Of a stretch of 64,000 nucleotides of DNA, positions 53,748-62,805 are shown piece after piece (positions within the stretch are counted from its first letter, which is position 1; every line of letters begins with the position of its first letter). The stretch is from Stieleria varia (GTDB lineage: Bacteria; Planctomycetota; Planctomycetia; Pirellulales; Pirellulaceae), in NCBI RefSeq assembly GCF_038443385.1, contig NZ_CP151726.1, positions 3,472,001 to 3,536,000 on the forward strand. Reading direction: 5' to 3'. The notes below the pieces were generated by a model that worked only from the letters and a program-made list of their open reading frames with translations, was not told the DNA's origin and did no database searches. Made by a program: the position numbers and the translations under genes.

Positions 53748-54809
53748 ATGAACGACAAAAAGACACCGCGTCGACAGTTTACCAAACAGCTCGCGTTGGG
53801 ATCTTTGTTGGTCCCCACCATTTTGTACGCCCAGAACAAATCCGGCAGCGGTGCCGTGATCGTAGGCGATGGAGAGCACACGTATGAGTGTCTCCACGAT
53901 TGGGGGCTGGACTCGTTACCTGCCCAGCATCAATACGGATGGACATCCAATGGTGTGGCACTTGATTCGATGGGGCAACTGTACGTCAGTCATCACGGAG
54001 CTCCCGGCTCGATCTTTGTTTTTGACCAAGCCGGTCGTTTCGTCCGCGAGTTGGCTTCGCAACACCGGGTGAAGGAGGAAGCCGCTGGACACGGCATCGA
54101 CATTCGCACGGAAGATGACGGAGAGTTCCTGTATCTCTCACCTGACCACGCATCGATGGCGTTCACCAAGATGACGTTGGGTGGGGAAATTGTCTGGCAA
54201 AAGGGCAAGTCGGATTTGGAGAAGGACAGCGGTCTGAAGCTCAGCCGATATCGTCCCACGAACAGCAGTTTTCGACCCGATGGTGGCTACTACCTCGGTG
54301 ACGGCTACGGCAGCAGCTACGTCTTTGAGTATGACAAGCACGACAGCTTTGTTCGAGCGATGGGCGGACTTGGCAACCAAGACGGCAAGTTCAATACGCC
54401 GCACGGGCAGTGGTTGGATGACCGTGATGGCACGCCGAAACTGGTGGTGGCGGATCGGGCGAATCAGCGGCTGCAATGGTTTGCGATGGACGGCACGCAC
54501 TTGAAATCCGTTGGCGGCTTTGTCAAGCCCGCGGACATCGACGTGCAAGGTGACTGGTTGATCGTCGCGGACATCGGCGCGAGCGTTACCGTGTTGAACA
54601 AAGACAACGAAATCGTTGCCAAACTGGGGCACGACGACGAATGGGAAAAACGAGTGATGGATCGCAAGCAGAACCTCCGCGGAAAACGCCCAGAGTGGGT
54701 TGCCGGCCTGTTCGTCCATCCACACGATGCGTGTTTCGATCGTGATGGAAACATTTTCGTTAGCGAATACGTGGCAGGCGGCAGAGTCACGAAACTACGC
54801 AAGGTCTAA
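53748..54809 (+). CDS. Exported NHL-repeat / six-bladed beta-propeller protein
   Basis: 353 residues from ATG 53748, where a twin-arginine signal begins (TPRRQFTKQLALGSLLVPTILYA); an in-frame upstream start would displace it. The mature part has NHL-type repeats: GVALDSMGQLYVSHHGAPG-type blade, YGSSYVFEYDKHDSFVRAMG, NQDGKFNTPHGQWLDD, PKLVVADRANQRLQWF and GLFVHPHDACFDRDGNIFVSEY. These form a six-bladed propeller as in peptidylglycine lyase and related planctomycete proteins. It should fold in the cytosol and leave by Tat. Substrate unknown; monocistronic between repeats. Confidence 0.8.
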   Translation: MNDKKTPRRQFTKQLALGSLLVPTILYAQNKSGSGAVIVGDGEHTYECLHDWGLDSLPAQHQYGWTSNGVALDSMGQLYVSHHGAPGSIFVFDQAGRFVRELASQHRVKEEAAGHGIDIRTEDDGEFLYLSPDHASMAFTKMTLGGEIVWQKGKSDLEKDSGLKLSRYRPTNSSFRPDGGYYLGDGYGSSYVFEYDKHDSFVRAMGGLGNQDGKFNTPHGQWLDDRDGTPKLVVADRANQRLQWFAMDGTHLKSVGGFVKPADIDVQGDWLIVADIGASVTVLNKDNEIVAKLGHDDEWEKRVMDRKQNLRGKRPEWVAGLFVHPHDACFDRDGNIFVSEYVAGGRVTKLRKV

Positions 54810-54916
54810 GTACGTCAGGCTTTCCAGCCTGACCTACACGGCACGTACGTCAGGCTTTCTAGCCTGACCTACCCTGGGTAAATCAGGAGCATGTCAGGCT
54901 AGAAAGCCTGACGTAC
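54810..54916. repeat. Three REP-like palindromes (TCAGGCTTTCTAGCCTGA family)
   Basis: Copies at 54810-54837, 54845-54872 and 54892-54916, the last in inverted polarity, spaced by 7-19 bases. They belong to the same family as 12275-12299 and 14670-14694. Confidence 0.85.
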
Positions 54917-54947
54917 GAAAGGCTAGCAACCCGGTTTTGGGATTCGC

Positions 54948-56969
54948 TTGCGATCAGCGGGTGGAATTCGTTATGGAACAGTCGGTCATTCCTCGTCACG
55001 GATCATTGACTTGCGATTGTTTCAGCGGTTCATCAATTTAACGCCGGTCCTCGCGGTTTTCGCGTTGGGCATCGCTCATCTTTTGCCCGGTCGGCTGATC
55101 GCCGCGGAACCGCCCGATGCCAACCCCGTTGCCAGTATCGCTTCCGCTCGCCAATTACTCCAAACGGGCGAAGTCGAAGCGGCGGCTGAGATGTTGATCC
55201 AACTGGATGATGCTTGCGTGGCCGATCCACAAAGCACGGACACGGACCCTTCCCTCGAACTTGCCCTCGCCGCTCGGGCGCTGGAGGCGGCGGGGAAGAT
55301 CGAAGCGGCGGTGGTGTTGCACCAGCGTGCATTGGCCGCTCTGGATCGACCCGCGGCTCAGAATGTCGCGCCACAGAGCATTTCCGTGATCCGAATCGCG
55401 GCAGGCAACGCGGCTTTGAAGACCGGGCAATGGACGACGGCCGCGAACGCCTTTGCACAAATCCTGGAAATGGGGGACTCCGCGCCGCAACAGTTTCGAA
55501 CACTGGCTCGAAAATCGTGCTCCAAAACCGGCTGGGCTGCCTTGTCCAACGGCCAAGCGTCCATCGCGGAATCCGCCTATCGAGCTTTGATCGAATACTC
55601 GACCGACGCTGAGATCCAAACCGACCGCGCAGCCTGCGAACTGGGCCTCGCTTGGTCCGTCGCGATGCAGACCGATCGTTGCGAAGACGCGGCCGAGTTG
55701 CTTGATGCGTTTACCAGCAATCACCCCGATCATGCCGATGTGGCGCAAGCCGTGGCGATGCGTGCACACTGTCTTCGCATGGCTGGCAAGCTGGATTTGG
55801 CCAGCGAAGTCTCATCCGATTTGTTGCGTCGATGGCCCGAGAGTGCTAGCGTCAGCGAGTTGCTCGCTCAAGTTGCTGCCGGAGTGTTCAGCGCGACAGA
55901 CTCCGATCAACGGGTGACCGCGATCCAAGGCGTCGCCGAACCGATTCGGAATTGGTTTCGACAGTCGACGGACAAACAACAGCAGCAACTCGCGCCAGCA
56001 ACGTTGGCGTTGGGCATGTGGTTAATGGGAGAGCAAAGTGACAGCAGCGGCCAGGATTTCGCCGCCGACCAAACCCTCATCGAAACCTTGGGCGCCGAGC
56101 TTGCATCGCGCGAACGAAGTGGACAAGTCGTATCGGATCTGCTGAGTCTGTATCGTGACAGCGATCGCATGGCCGAAGCGGAGCAGTACGCGACGATGGT
56201 GCTGGCGTCCGGTGCCAGCGATCAACCGGCGTCGGCAAACGCCACGGAAGCCGTTTGCCGGTGGTTGGGACGAAACGAACGCTGGATGATCCTGGCTTTG
56301 GCCGCAGAGGATCTTTCGCCGGAAACGGGGCAGGACAGTCGAACGGTGGCGGTGGAACGGTTGTTCGCCGAAGCGTTGATGCAGAGTGGGCGACGAAAGA
56401 TAGCAACCGCTTGGTGGACACACTTGGTTGATCAACGTGACGCCAACGATTTTGCCACCTTGCTCCGTTGTGCCGAAACGACGTCTTCCTTTGGCACCTC
56501 CGCGGAAGCTCAAGCGAGGATCGACGCGGCCCGCCAAGCGGCCCAAGAAGATGAGTCACGCGTGGTTTTGGTCGACATGCTTGACGCCGAATTGGCCATT
56601 CGTCGCGTGGATTTTGACGCCGCACGCGGCCATTTTGAACGCGTTGTACGCAGCGGCCAATCCACAAGCGATTTGAGAGGGCGGGCCCAATGGATGATCG
56701 GCGAGTCCTTTTTGCTGCAACATCGATTCGCCGATGCGATCAGTGCCTACCGACTGGTGGAAGGTATCGATCCGGATGGTCAGTGGATCGCTCCTGCGTT
56801 GGTCCAGGCCGGTCAAGCATTTGAACAATTGGGGCGGACACGCGAAGCCGCGATTTGCTACGGAGATCTTATCGGCAGATTCCCCACGAGCCGACACGCA
56901 GCCATGGGACGCCAGCGGCTGGCATCCATTGCTCCCGACGAAAACGCTAGCAACCGATCTCTTCGATGA
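54948..56969 (+). CDS. Exported TPR-repeat protein, first gene of the TolQR-like operon
   Basis: Up to 673 residues. The frame opens at TTG 54948; TTG 55011 would place a good signal peptide at the very start (INLTPVLAVFALGIAHLLPG) and may be the true one. The rest is almost all paired helices of the tetratricopeptide type (ASARQLLQTGEVEAAAEMLIQL; YRALIEYSTDAEIQT; WMIGESFLLQHRFADAISAYRL; QAFEQLGRTREAAICYGDLIGRFP), similar to the periplasmic YbgF/CpoB partner of Tol systems. The stop overlaps the next gene by four bases. Confidence 0.75.
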   Translation: MRSAGGIRYGTVGHSSSRIIDLRLFQRFINLTPVLAVFALGIAHLLPGRLIAAEPPDANPVASIASARQLLQTGEVEAAAEMLIQLDDACVADPQSTDTDPSLELALAARALEAAGKIEAAVVLHQRALAALDRPAAQNVAPQSISVIRIAAGNAALKTGQWTTAANAFAQILEMGDSAPQQFRTLARKSCSKTGWAALSNGQASIAESAYRALIEYSTDAEIQTDRAACELGLAWSVAMQTDRCEDAAELLDAFTSNHPDHADVAQAVAMRAHCLRMAGKLDLASEVSSDLLRRWPESASVSELLAQVAAGVFSATDSDQRVTAIQGVAEPIRNWFRQSTDKQQQQLAPATLALGMWLMGEQSDSSGQDFAADQTLIETLGAELASRERSGQVVSDLLSLYRDSDRMAEAEQYATMVLASGASDQPASANATEAVCRWLGRNERWMILALAAEDLSPETGQDSRTVAVERLFAEALMQSGRRKIATAWWTHLVDQRDANDFATLLRCAETTSSFGTSAEAQARIDAARQAAQEDESRVVLVDMLDAELAIRRVDFDAARGHFERVVRSGQSTSDLRGRAQWMIGESFLLQHRFADAISAYRLVEGIDPDGQWIAPALVQAGQAFEQLGRTREAAICYGDLIGRFPTSRHAAMGRQRLASIAPDENASNRSLR

Positions 56970-58126
56970 TGATGAACGATCCCACACCGGCGAATCTGAC
57001 ACACGATGCACCGATTTCGTCGCACCGCCGGGGCATGGCAGATGACTGCCGGGGCATGGCAGATGACTGCCGGGGCATGGCAACCGCCCAACGTCGCGCC
57101 TCGGAGCGTCCGCTGCCTGTCGCCGGATGGCGAGGCCTGATGTCCTTTTTGTTGCCACTGGCCGCGCTCGGTCTGGGGATGATTTGGGTGATGATGTCGT
57201 TGCCCGATGCCAATGCGCAGTACCCGCAGCGATTTCCGCAAAACAACGGCGGCTTTCAAAACAACAATTTTCAGAACGGCCAAAACTTTGGCGGGATGCA
57301 GCCTGCGCAGAGTCAGCCCGCGTTTCGCCAAGCCGCACGAGATCAATATCAATCGTCGATTCCCGCAGCACCCACAACCGCGACGGACACCCTGGGTGGC
57401 GAAGCGACCGAGGCAGCAACGACCGATGAAGCTGACGCCGGTGCGAGCTGGATGTCTCGCATGCCGAGCTTTGTGCAAAAGCTGGCCAGCGGCGGTTGGC
57501 TGATGCTGCCTCTGGGAGTCTGTTCGTTGATCGTATTCGCGTTGTCGTTGGAAAGAATGATTTCGCTGCGCAGAGGCCGCGTCATTCCTCGCCCCTTCGT
57601 GCGTCGCTTCACCGAGTGTGTGGAAGACGGCCAGTTGAGCTACGAGGAAGCCACGGAGTTGTGCAAAGAATTTGATTGCCCGGTCTCCGAAGTCTTCCGC
57701 GCGGCGCTTCGTCGCTGGGGACGCCCCATGTTTGAGATCGAGCAAGCGGTGATGGATGCCGGCGATCGTGTTTCGGATAGCCTGAAACGATTCCTGCGAG
57801 TCTTTCATGCGATCAGCAATGTCGCTCCACTGCTGGGGCTGCTCGGTACCGTGATCGGCATGATCCAAGCGTTTGAGGTGATCAGTGACAGCCAATCGCT
57901 CGGTCGTCCCGACATGCTGGCTTCCGGGATCAGCACGGCATTGATGACCACAGCAGGCGGTTTAATGGTCGCGATCCCAGCGTATCTCGCGTACATGTAT
58001 TTCAGCAGCAAGTCAGACCGTTACCTCGGCGAAATCGAAAAGCTCTGTCAGCGAGTTGTCGATTGCATCTCCGCAGAGAGTTTGGAAGACGGCGGCGGCA
58101 AAGCACGCAAGCGCCGGGCTGCTTGA
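56966..58126 (+). CDS. MotA/TolQ/ExbB-family proton channel
   Basis: 386 residues, longer than ExbB (about 240). An added N-terminal part contains a heptapeptide repeated in tandem (GMADDCR), then a hydrophobic signal-like helix (LMSFLLPLAALGLGMIWVMM) and a Gln/Asn-rich exported-looking stretch. The channel domain follows: a membrane segment near 185 (GGWLMLPLGVCSLIVFALSL), then VAPLLGLLGTVIGMIQAF near 290 and MTTAGGLMVAIPAYLAYMYF near 330, the conserved TolQ helices. With ExbD it forms an inner-membrane motor using the proton gradient. The ATG overlaps the previous stop. Confidence 0.85.
   Translation: MMMNDPTPANLTHDAPISSHRRGMADDCRGMADDCRGMATAQRRASERPLPVAGWRGLMSFLLPLAALGLGMIWVMMSLPDANAQYPQRFPQNNGGFQNNNFQNGQNFGGMQPAQSQPAFRQAARDQYQSSIPAAPTTATDTLGGEATEAATTDEADAGASWMSRMPSFVQKLASGGWLMLPLGVCSLIVFALSLERMISLRRGRVIPRPFVRRFTECVEDGQLSYEEATELCKEFDCPVSEVFRAALRRWGRPMFEIEQAVMDAGDRVSDSLKRFLRVFHAISNVAPLLGLLGTVIGMIQAFEVISDSQSLGRPDMLASGISTALMTTAGGLMVAIPAYLAYMYFSSKSDRYLGEIEKLCQRVVDCISAESLEDGGGKARKRRAA
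57027..57081. repeat. 21-bp minisatellite inside the ExbB-like gene
   Basis: Units at 57027-57047 and 57048-57068, plus 13 bases to 57081, identical in sequence (GCCGGGGCATGGCAGATGACT). It encodes the repeated GMADDCR. In-frame copy changes would not disrupt the gene. Confidence 0.9.
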
Positions 58127-58169
58127 TCAAATCGTATCACACCGAAATGGCTAACCCGGCAAACTCAAG

Positions 58170-58598
58170 ATGTCCACACGACACCGCAGCAGCGAAGAAA
58201 TCTCGATCAACCTGACGCCCATGATCGATGTGGTGTTCCTGCTGGTGATCTTTTTCATGGTCGGTACCAAATTCAGTGAATCAGAAAGCCGCATCGATGT
58301 GACAGTGCCGTCGGTGGGACAGATGCAGAGTCTGGCGCGCGAGCCCGATGAGCGAGTGGTCGAAGTCACACGTGAGGGTGAAATCACGCTCGATGGTCAA
58401 CTCGTGACGATGGAGCAACTGGCGGCGACACTGCAACAACAGCACGCCGCCTACCCGGGATTGAAAGTCGCCGTCCGAGGCGACGGAGCCAGTTCTTTTC
58501 AGCAGGTCGCCGAAGTTCTGCACGTGGTGCGAAGTACCGGTGTGGAGAAACTCGGGCTGGCTGCACGTGTTGAGCCGGGCGGAGGAATGCGACGTTGA
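58170..58598 (+). CDS. ExbD/TolR-family protein
   Basis: 142 residues, standard size. INLTPMIDVVFLLVIFFMVGT is the conserved single membrane helix with the proton-carrying Asp (about residue 20), named here by PMIDVVF. The periplasmic domain (VEVTREGEITLDGQLVTMEQL; LKVAVRGDGASSFQQVAEVLHVVRSTG) matches TolR/ExbD. It works with the channel gene upstream (43-base gap). Its TGA overlaps the next TTG start. Confidence 0.92.
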   Translation: MSTRHRSSEEISINLTPMIDVVFLLVIFFMVGTKFSESESRIDVTVPSVGQMQSLAREPDERVVEVTREGEITLDGQLVTMEQLAATLQQQHAAYPGLKVAVRGDGASSFQQVAEVLHVVRSTGVEKLGLAARVEPGGGMRR

Positions 58599-60451
58599 GC
58601 GGTTTGGACCAAATCTGGGCCGATCCTCGTCTGGTATACACCGTCGCTGTGCTGGCGGTGGCGTTGTTGGTTGCCACCATCTGGCTCTTTCGACGACAAG
58701 AACGCTCCGGTCGCGGCGCCGGCGTGATCTGCTTGATCCTATCCATCCTGCTGCACGCAGCCCTGTTGTTTCTGGTGCCCATGCTGTCGGGTGATCAAGG
58801 TGGCTCGGCGTCGGTGGACCCCGAAGGAGACGTGGGAGTGGACGCGGTGTCGTTCTCCGCGTTCGATCCTGAACTGAACGTGGCCGACGTCGCCGGTGAT
58901 GACGCTCAATCGGAGCTCGCCCCTCTGCCCGTGGCTGAACTGACGGACCTGCTGTCCCAAGAAACCGCCGAGTCGCTCACGGAACCTGATTCGCCCGTCG
59001 AAGAAACCCTGACGGACTTGGACACAGTGCCCGACAGCGGGGAAACGCTCGCACAAGATTCCATGCCTGAGAGCTTGCAGCCGACGGACTCAAACGCCGA
59101 GCAGCCGTTGGTGTCACCGGCGTTGGAATCCGAGATCGATCAAGCTCTAGAGGACCTGTTGGCGACGCAGATGGAGCTGGCGGAAAGCGCCGTTGCCTCC
59201 ACGCCGCTGCCTGCGGTCGACCCGGGACAGGACATGCCGCCATCGCCATCGCAGTTCGCCGGCGATCAACCCAAGGACACGATCGAACCGACGAAGCCCA
59301 TCCAACAATCGATCCAGCATCCGGCACCCGCCGCACTCGTTCCCGGTGCACTCGAGTCGGACTTCGCCAATCGTACAGGCGCAGCCAAGAACCTCGCCTT
59401 GCAGTTGACCGGCGGCAGCATGGAGACAGAAGCAGCTGTGAAGGCCGCGCTGCGTTACTTGACCTCCGCTCAGCGGATCGACGGTGCTTGGGATCCAACA
59501 TCCACCGGTGCCGGAGTCGAACGAAAGCCGTTGGGCGAGTCGCGAGCCGGTGCGGGAACGAAATGCGAAACCGGGATCACCGGGTTGGCTTTGTTGGCCT
59601 TGATGGGCGCGGGTCACACGCATCATGACGGCGAGTATGCCGACAATGTGTTTCGTGGATTGGCTTATTTGATCCAGAACCAAAAAGCCGACGGTTCGCT
59701 CAGCGGCAATGCAACGATCTACGCCGGCAGCTATTGCCACTCGATGGCCGCGTTGGCGTTGTGCGAAGCGGCCGCGTTGACGAAAGATCCATCGGCAATC
59801 GAAGCCTCCCGGCGTGCGATCGGCTATTCAATGCGTATGCAGCACCCGACCACGGGCGGATGGCGATACACCGCCGGCGACCCGGGTGACCTCAGTCAGC
59901 TCGGTTGGCAAGCCATGGTGCTGGACGCTGGCGTTCGAGCAGGCATCAGTGTGCGTCCCCAATCGGTCGCGGGGCTGGAACGATTTCTGAAAAGCGTGCA
60001 AGCCGGCCGCGGTGGTCTGGCATCGTATCGTCCCGGAGAGGCGGTCAGTCGCACGATGACGGCGGAAGCTCTGGCGACGCGGTTGATGATCGGGAACCAC
60101 GTCCCTCAAGATCAAGTCGACGAAGCAGAACGGTATTTGTTGCAGGAATTGCCGGGCAAGGGCAGAGACAACTATTACTATTGGTACTATGCCACGCTGG
60201 CGTTGCATCAGCTGCAGGATTCCGCATGGCAACAGTGGAATGCCGCGTTACAGGATCGGCTGCTGGCGACCCAACGACGTGACGGTGACTGGCCGACCAA
60301 CGGCGTGTGGGCAGGCTATGGCGGCAGCATCTATTCGACATCGATGGCCACACTGTGTTTAGAATCTTACTATCGGCACGCCGTGCGAACCAACCAGAAC
60401 CGCATCACTCAGCAACCACGCGATTCACGCACTGATGGACGAATTGAATAG
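58595..60451 (+). CDS. Membrane-anchored protein with alpha/alpha-toroid (prenyltransferase/squalene-cyclase-like) domain
   Basis: 618 residues from TTG 58595, supported by GGAGG nine bases upstream. Two membrane segments (YTVAVLAVALLVATIWLF, 15-32; ICLILSILLHAALLFLVPML, 44-63) are followed by an acidic Pro/Ser/Glu linker of about 190 residues. Then come toroid repeats: AAVKAALRYLTSAQRIDGAW, GVRAGISVRPQSVAGLERFL, and LLATQRRDGDWPTNGVWAGY, of the QxxDGxW type. Linker plus membrane anchor recalls TonB/TolA geometry, with the toroid in place of their C-terminal domain. The catalytic DXDD of squalene cyclases is not visible, so binding is more likely than catalysis. Confidence 0.8.
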   Translation: MSGLDQIWADPRLVYTVAVLAVALLVATIWLFRRQERSGRGAGVICLILSILLHAALLFLVPMLSGDQGGSASVDPEGDVGVDAVSFSAFDPELNVADVAGDDAQSELAPLPVAELTDLLSQETAESLTEPDSPVEETLTDLDTVPDSGETLAQDSMPESLQPTDSNAEQPLVSPALESEIDQALEDLLATQMELAESAVASTPLPAVDPGQDMPPSPSQFAGDQPKDTIEPTKPIQQSIQHPAPAALVPGALESDFANRTGAAKNLALQLTGGSMETEAAVKAALRYLTSAQRIDGAWDPTSTGAGVERKPLGESRAGAGTKCETGITGLALLALMGAGHTHHDGEYADNVFRGLAYLIQNQKADGSLSGNATIYAGSYCHSMAALALCEAAALTKDPSAIEASRRAIGYSMRMQHPTTGGWRYTAGDPGDLSQLGWQAMVLDAGVRAGISVRPQSVAGLERFLKSVQAGRGGLASYRPGEAVSRTMTAEALATRLMIGNHVPQDQVDEAERYLLQELPGKGRDNYYYWYYATLALHQLQDSAWQQWNAALQDRLLATQRRDGDWPTNGVWAGYGGSIYSTSMATLCLESYYRHAVRTNQNRITQQPRDSRTDGRIE

Positions 60452-61472
60452 CGAGATTCGTTCGTTGGCCACGCAGCTCGGTTTCATCGCCACGGGGTTC
60501 GCGCCCGCGGTCCAAAGCACCGGCTTTCACCACCTGACTCAGTGGATCGAAAGCGGTTACGCGGCTGGCATGCAATACTTCGCCGATCGCCTGGATGCCT
60601 ATCATCATCCCGACGGCGTGCTGACGGGAACGAAATCCATCATCGCCCTCGCGTTCCCCTATCCGCCCGACGCGGGCACACCGCCTGAGACACCCCGGCA
60701 AGCAAAGGTGGCGCGCTACAGTTGGCCGGGCTTGGATTACCACGATGTGATCCATCCCAAGCTCAAGCAGATCTGTCGATTGATCGTTGATCGAGTTCCC
60801 CAGTCGATGGCCCGCGGCGTCGTGGACACCGCGCCGTTGATGGAACGCGAAGTAGCACAGTTGGCCGGACTTGGCTGGCGGGGCAAGAACACCCTGTTGC
60901 TCAACAAACAACTGGGCAGTTACTTCTTCCTCGCTTGCGTGTTGACCGATGTGGAATTGCCAACGGACTCGCCGCACCAGTCGTCGCACTGCGGAACCTG
61001 CACCGCTTGCTTGGACGCCTGTCCGACCGACGCGTTTCCGCAGCCCGGAGTCCTGGATGCTTCGCGATGCATCAGCTATCTAACGATCGAGCATCGAGGC
61101 AGCATCCCGATGGAACTGCGATCAGGGATCGGTGACTGGTTGTTCGGATGCGATGTGTGTCAGGAGGTCTGTCCATGGAATCGAAAACCAAGTCGCGTTT
61201 CGACTGATCGCAATGCAATACCGCTTTCGCTGATTGATCCACACGAACTGTTGACGATGAATGAGGAAACATTCCGCCACCGATTCCGCAAGACCCCGTT
61301 TTGGCGAACCCGACGCCGAGGCATGATGCGCAATGCAGCGATCGTTTTGGGCAACCAAGGTGACGCCGCCTCGCTCAGTGCCTTACGGACGGCAGCCGAT
61401 GAACCGGATGAGATCGTCCAAGAAGCCTGCCAGTGGGCGATCGAGCAGATCGTCGCAAACCAGTTCCCGTAG
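60435..61472 (+). CDS. queG: Epoxyqueuosine reductase
   Basis: 345 residues. SHCGTCTACLDACPTDAF and GCDVCQEVCPWN are the two 4Fe-4S motifs (about residues 183-200 and 235-247), and a C-terminal HEAT-like helix pair (RNAAIVLGNQGDAASLSALR) completes the family. QueG reduces epoxyqueuosine to queuosine in tRNA using a cobalamin cofactor, in the cytosol. The start overlaps the previous gene by 17 bases. The functional link to the TolQR-like operon is not evident. No other queuosine gene is in the window. Confidence 0.95.
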   Translation: MDELNSEIRSLATQLGFIATGFAPAVQSTGFHHLTQWIESGYAAGMQYFADRLDAYHHPDGVLTGTKSIIALAFPYPPDAGTPPETPRQAKVARYSWPGLDYHDVIHPKLKQICRLIVDRVPQSMARGVVDTAPLMEREVAQLAGLGWRGKNTLLLNKQLGSYFFLACVLTDVELPTDSPHQSSHCGTCTACLDACPTDAFPQPGVLDASRCISYLTIEHRGSIPMELRSGIGDWLFGCDVCQEVCPWNRKPSRVSTDRNAIPLSLIDPHELLTMNEETFRHRFRKTPFWRTRRRGMMRNAAIVLGNQGDAASLSALRTAADEPDEIVQEACQWAIEQIVANQFP

Positions 61473-61652
61473 GTCATGCTATGCATGACACAATCCGTTC
61501 ATCACAACACGATGACACTTGATGTCAACAATCGCTTCCCTCAATCCTGGCCACCGAGCGTGAAGGCGGGCGTACCGTACTTCTGCGACCGCATCATGCC
61601 GCATGAAAAAGCCCGGATTATTCACGCAACTCACCACTCAGGTTGCTGCGGA
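61473..61652. other. Intergenic region leading into the hairpin element
   Basis: An open frame from 61476 to 61898 crosses it and the hairpin element; it lacks any recognised domain and is treated as an artefact. GCCCGGATTATTCA (61611-61624) is another copy of the dispersed motif. Confidence 0.4.
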
Positions 61653-61747
61653 GGACGTGCGGAAAATAAGTGTCGCAACATCCACGTAGCAATCATCGCT
61701 CCGCGTGATTTGGGCAAAAAGACAGGACACTTATTTTCTGCACGTCC
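61653..61747. mobile_element. 95-bp hairpin element with 22-bp terminal inverted repeats
   Basis: The ends GGACGTGCGGAAAATAAGTG (61653-61672, arm to 61674) and ACTTATTTTCTGCACGTCC (arm 61726-61747) are inverted repeats with one mismatch. A 51-base centre separates them. No coding capacity. Confidence 0.8.
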
Positions 61748-62273
61748 CGAGCAGCGACAGCGAGATGCACGCGGTGTCAACCTCATGCTTGACGGTTCTG
61801 TTCGTGGTCTGTCGCTGTTTGGGACGTGCTATCGGGTCGATCCGCCCAGAGTGATCGTAGAAATTGACCGTGAACAATGGGTCACTTCCGGTCAATGAAG
61901 GACCGACGAAAGCATCCGATCTCAATCCGGTGCCAGAGAACGTGAATCTTGCCTATCCTTCCCAGTTCCAGATCTTGTCATTGCATGCCCCTCGAATCGC
62001 AGATCCAAATGCACAAAACGTCAGTGTTGTCAAAATGAACAGCCTGCCAAGCGGTGTCAGTCCCACCCGAAATTGCATTCAAAACTGCAACTGCCTATAA
62101 TGCCAGGTGTTCTTATTGGTCAATTGCTGTGAAGCCTGAGCAAAATCAGTCAACTGCCAATAAGTCCGGGAGAAATCGAGACGCAACCGCCCATAAGGCG
62201 TCAAATAACCAACCGCCAAGTCCTGATTCACCCTAATTTCAAGTTCTGCTATGGAATCCAGCCATCCAATGAG
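61748..62273. other. Intergenic region, nothing recognised
   Basis: 526 bases without a supported gene or palindrome. Composition is more AT-rich than the neighbours from about 61990 on, which may mark older or foreign DNA leading to the small membrane protein gene. Confidence 0.35.
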
Positions 62274-62612
62274 ATGAACGACGACGATGAATCAATCGAT
62301 TCCCAAACGCCACCTTGGCTGTTTGCACCGAAGATTGGAACCGTCGCTGGCGTACTCATCGGTGTCGGCTATCTCCTGCTTTCAGCGGTAGTTCTCGCTC
62401 TTTCGCGATTGGCAGACGCATGGATATTCGTCATGTACCGTGAACGATTTACATTCATCGGGTTCTACGCGTTCTTCGCGTGGGCTGTTTTGGTGTGTCT
62501 CGGTGAACGTCAACTCAATAAACGGTTTATCATTGCGTTGGGTTTCCTATACTTCGTGGTCGGCGTAGCGATTTGGTTTCTCTTGGCGGAACCATGGCCA
62601 TCGGTGCGGTAG
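62274..62612 (+). CDS. Small three-helix membrane protein
   Basis: 112 residues from ATG 62274. Acidic start (MNDDDESIDSQ), then three membrane segments: GTVAGVLIGVGYLLLSAVVL (about 22-41), FTFIGFYAFFAWAVLVCLG (about 59-77) and FIIALGFLYFVVGVAIWFLL (about 85-104). No family recognised. Isolated on the plus strand. Confidence 0.6.
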   Translation: MNDDDESIDSQTPPWLFAPKIGTVAGVLIGVGYLLLSAVVLALSRLADAWIFVMYRERFTFIGFYAFFAWAVLVCLGERQLNKRFIIALGFLYFVVGVAIWFLLAEPWPSVR

Positions 62613-62805
62613 ATCTGAGGGTGTAGAGTTCGATGGAATGATGGGTCTGTCACTCAACTGTGCTTGGATTCGATTTCACGTAGAATAAGCAGAACCATGA
62701 CATCCACCGAAGGACGCGGGCCGAGCGGTTTGGCAATGGTTGAGTCTTCTGCGCGTCCTCGGTGATGTCCGACGTTCTGTCATCAAGAAACTTCAGGAGC
62801 GCCCC

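Noticed and set aside
58595-60451. Active squalene-hopene cyclase
   Set aside because: The catalytic DXDD motif is not seen, and the membrane anchor plus long linker is foreign to those enzymes.
61476-61898. 140-codon plus-strand frame after queG
   Set aside because: Runs through both arms of the 95-bp hairpin element; such frames arise from the repeat itself.
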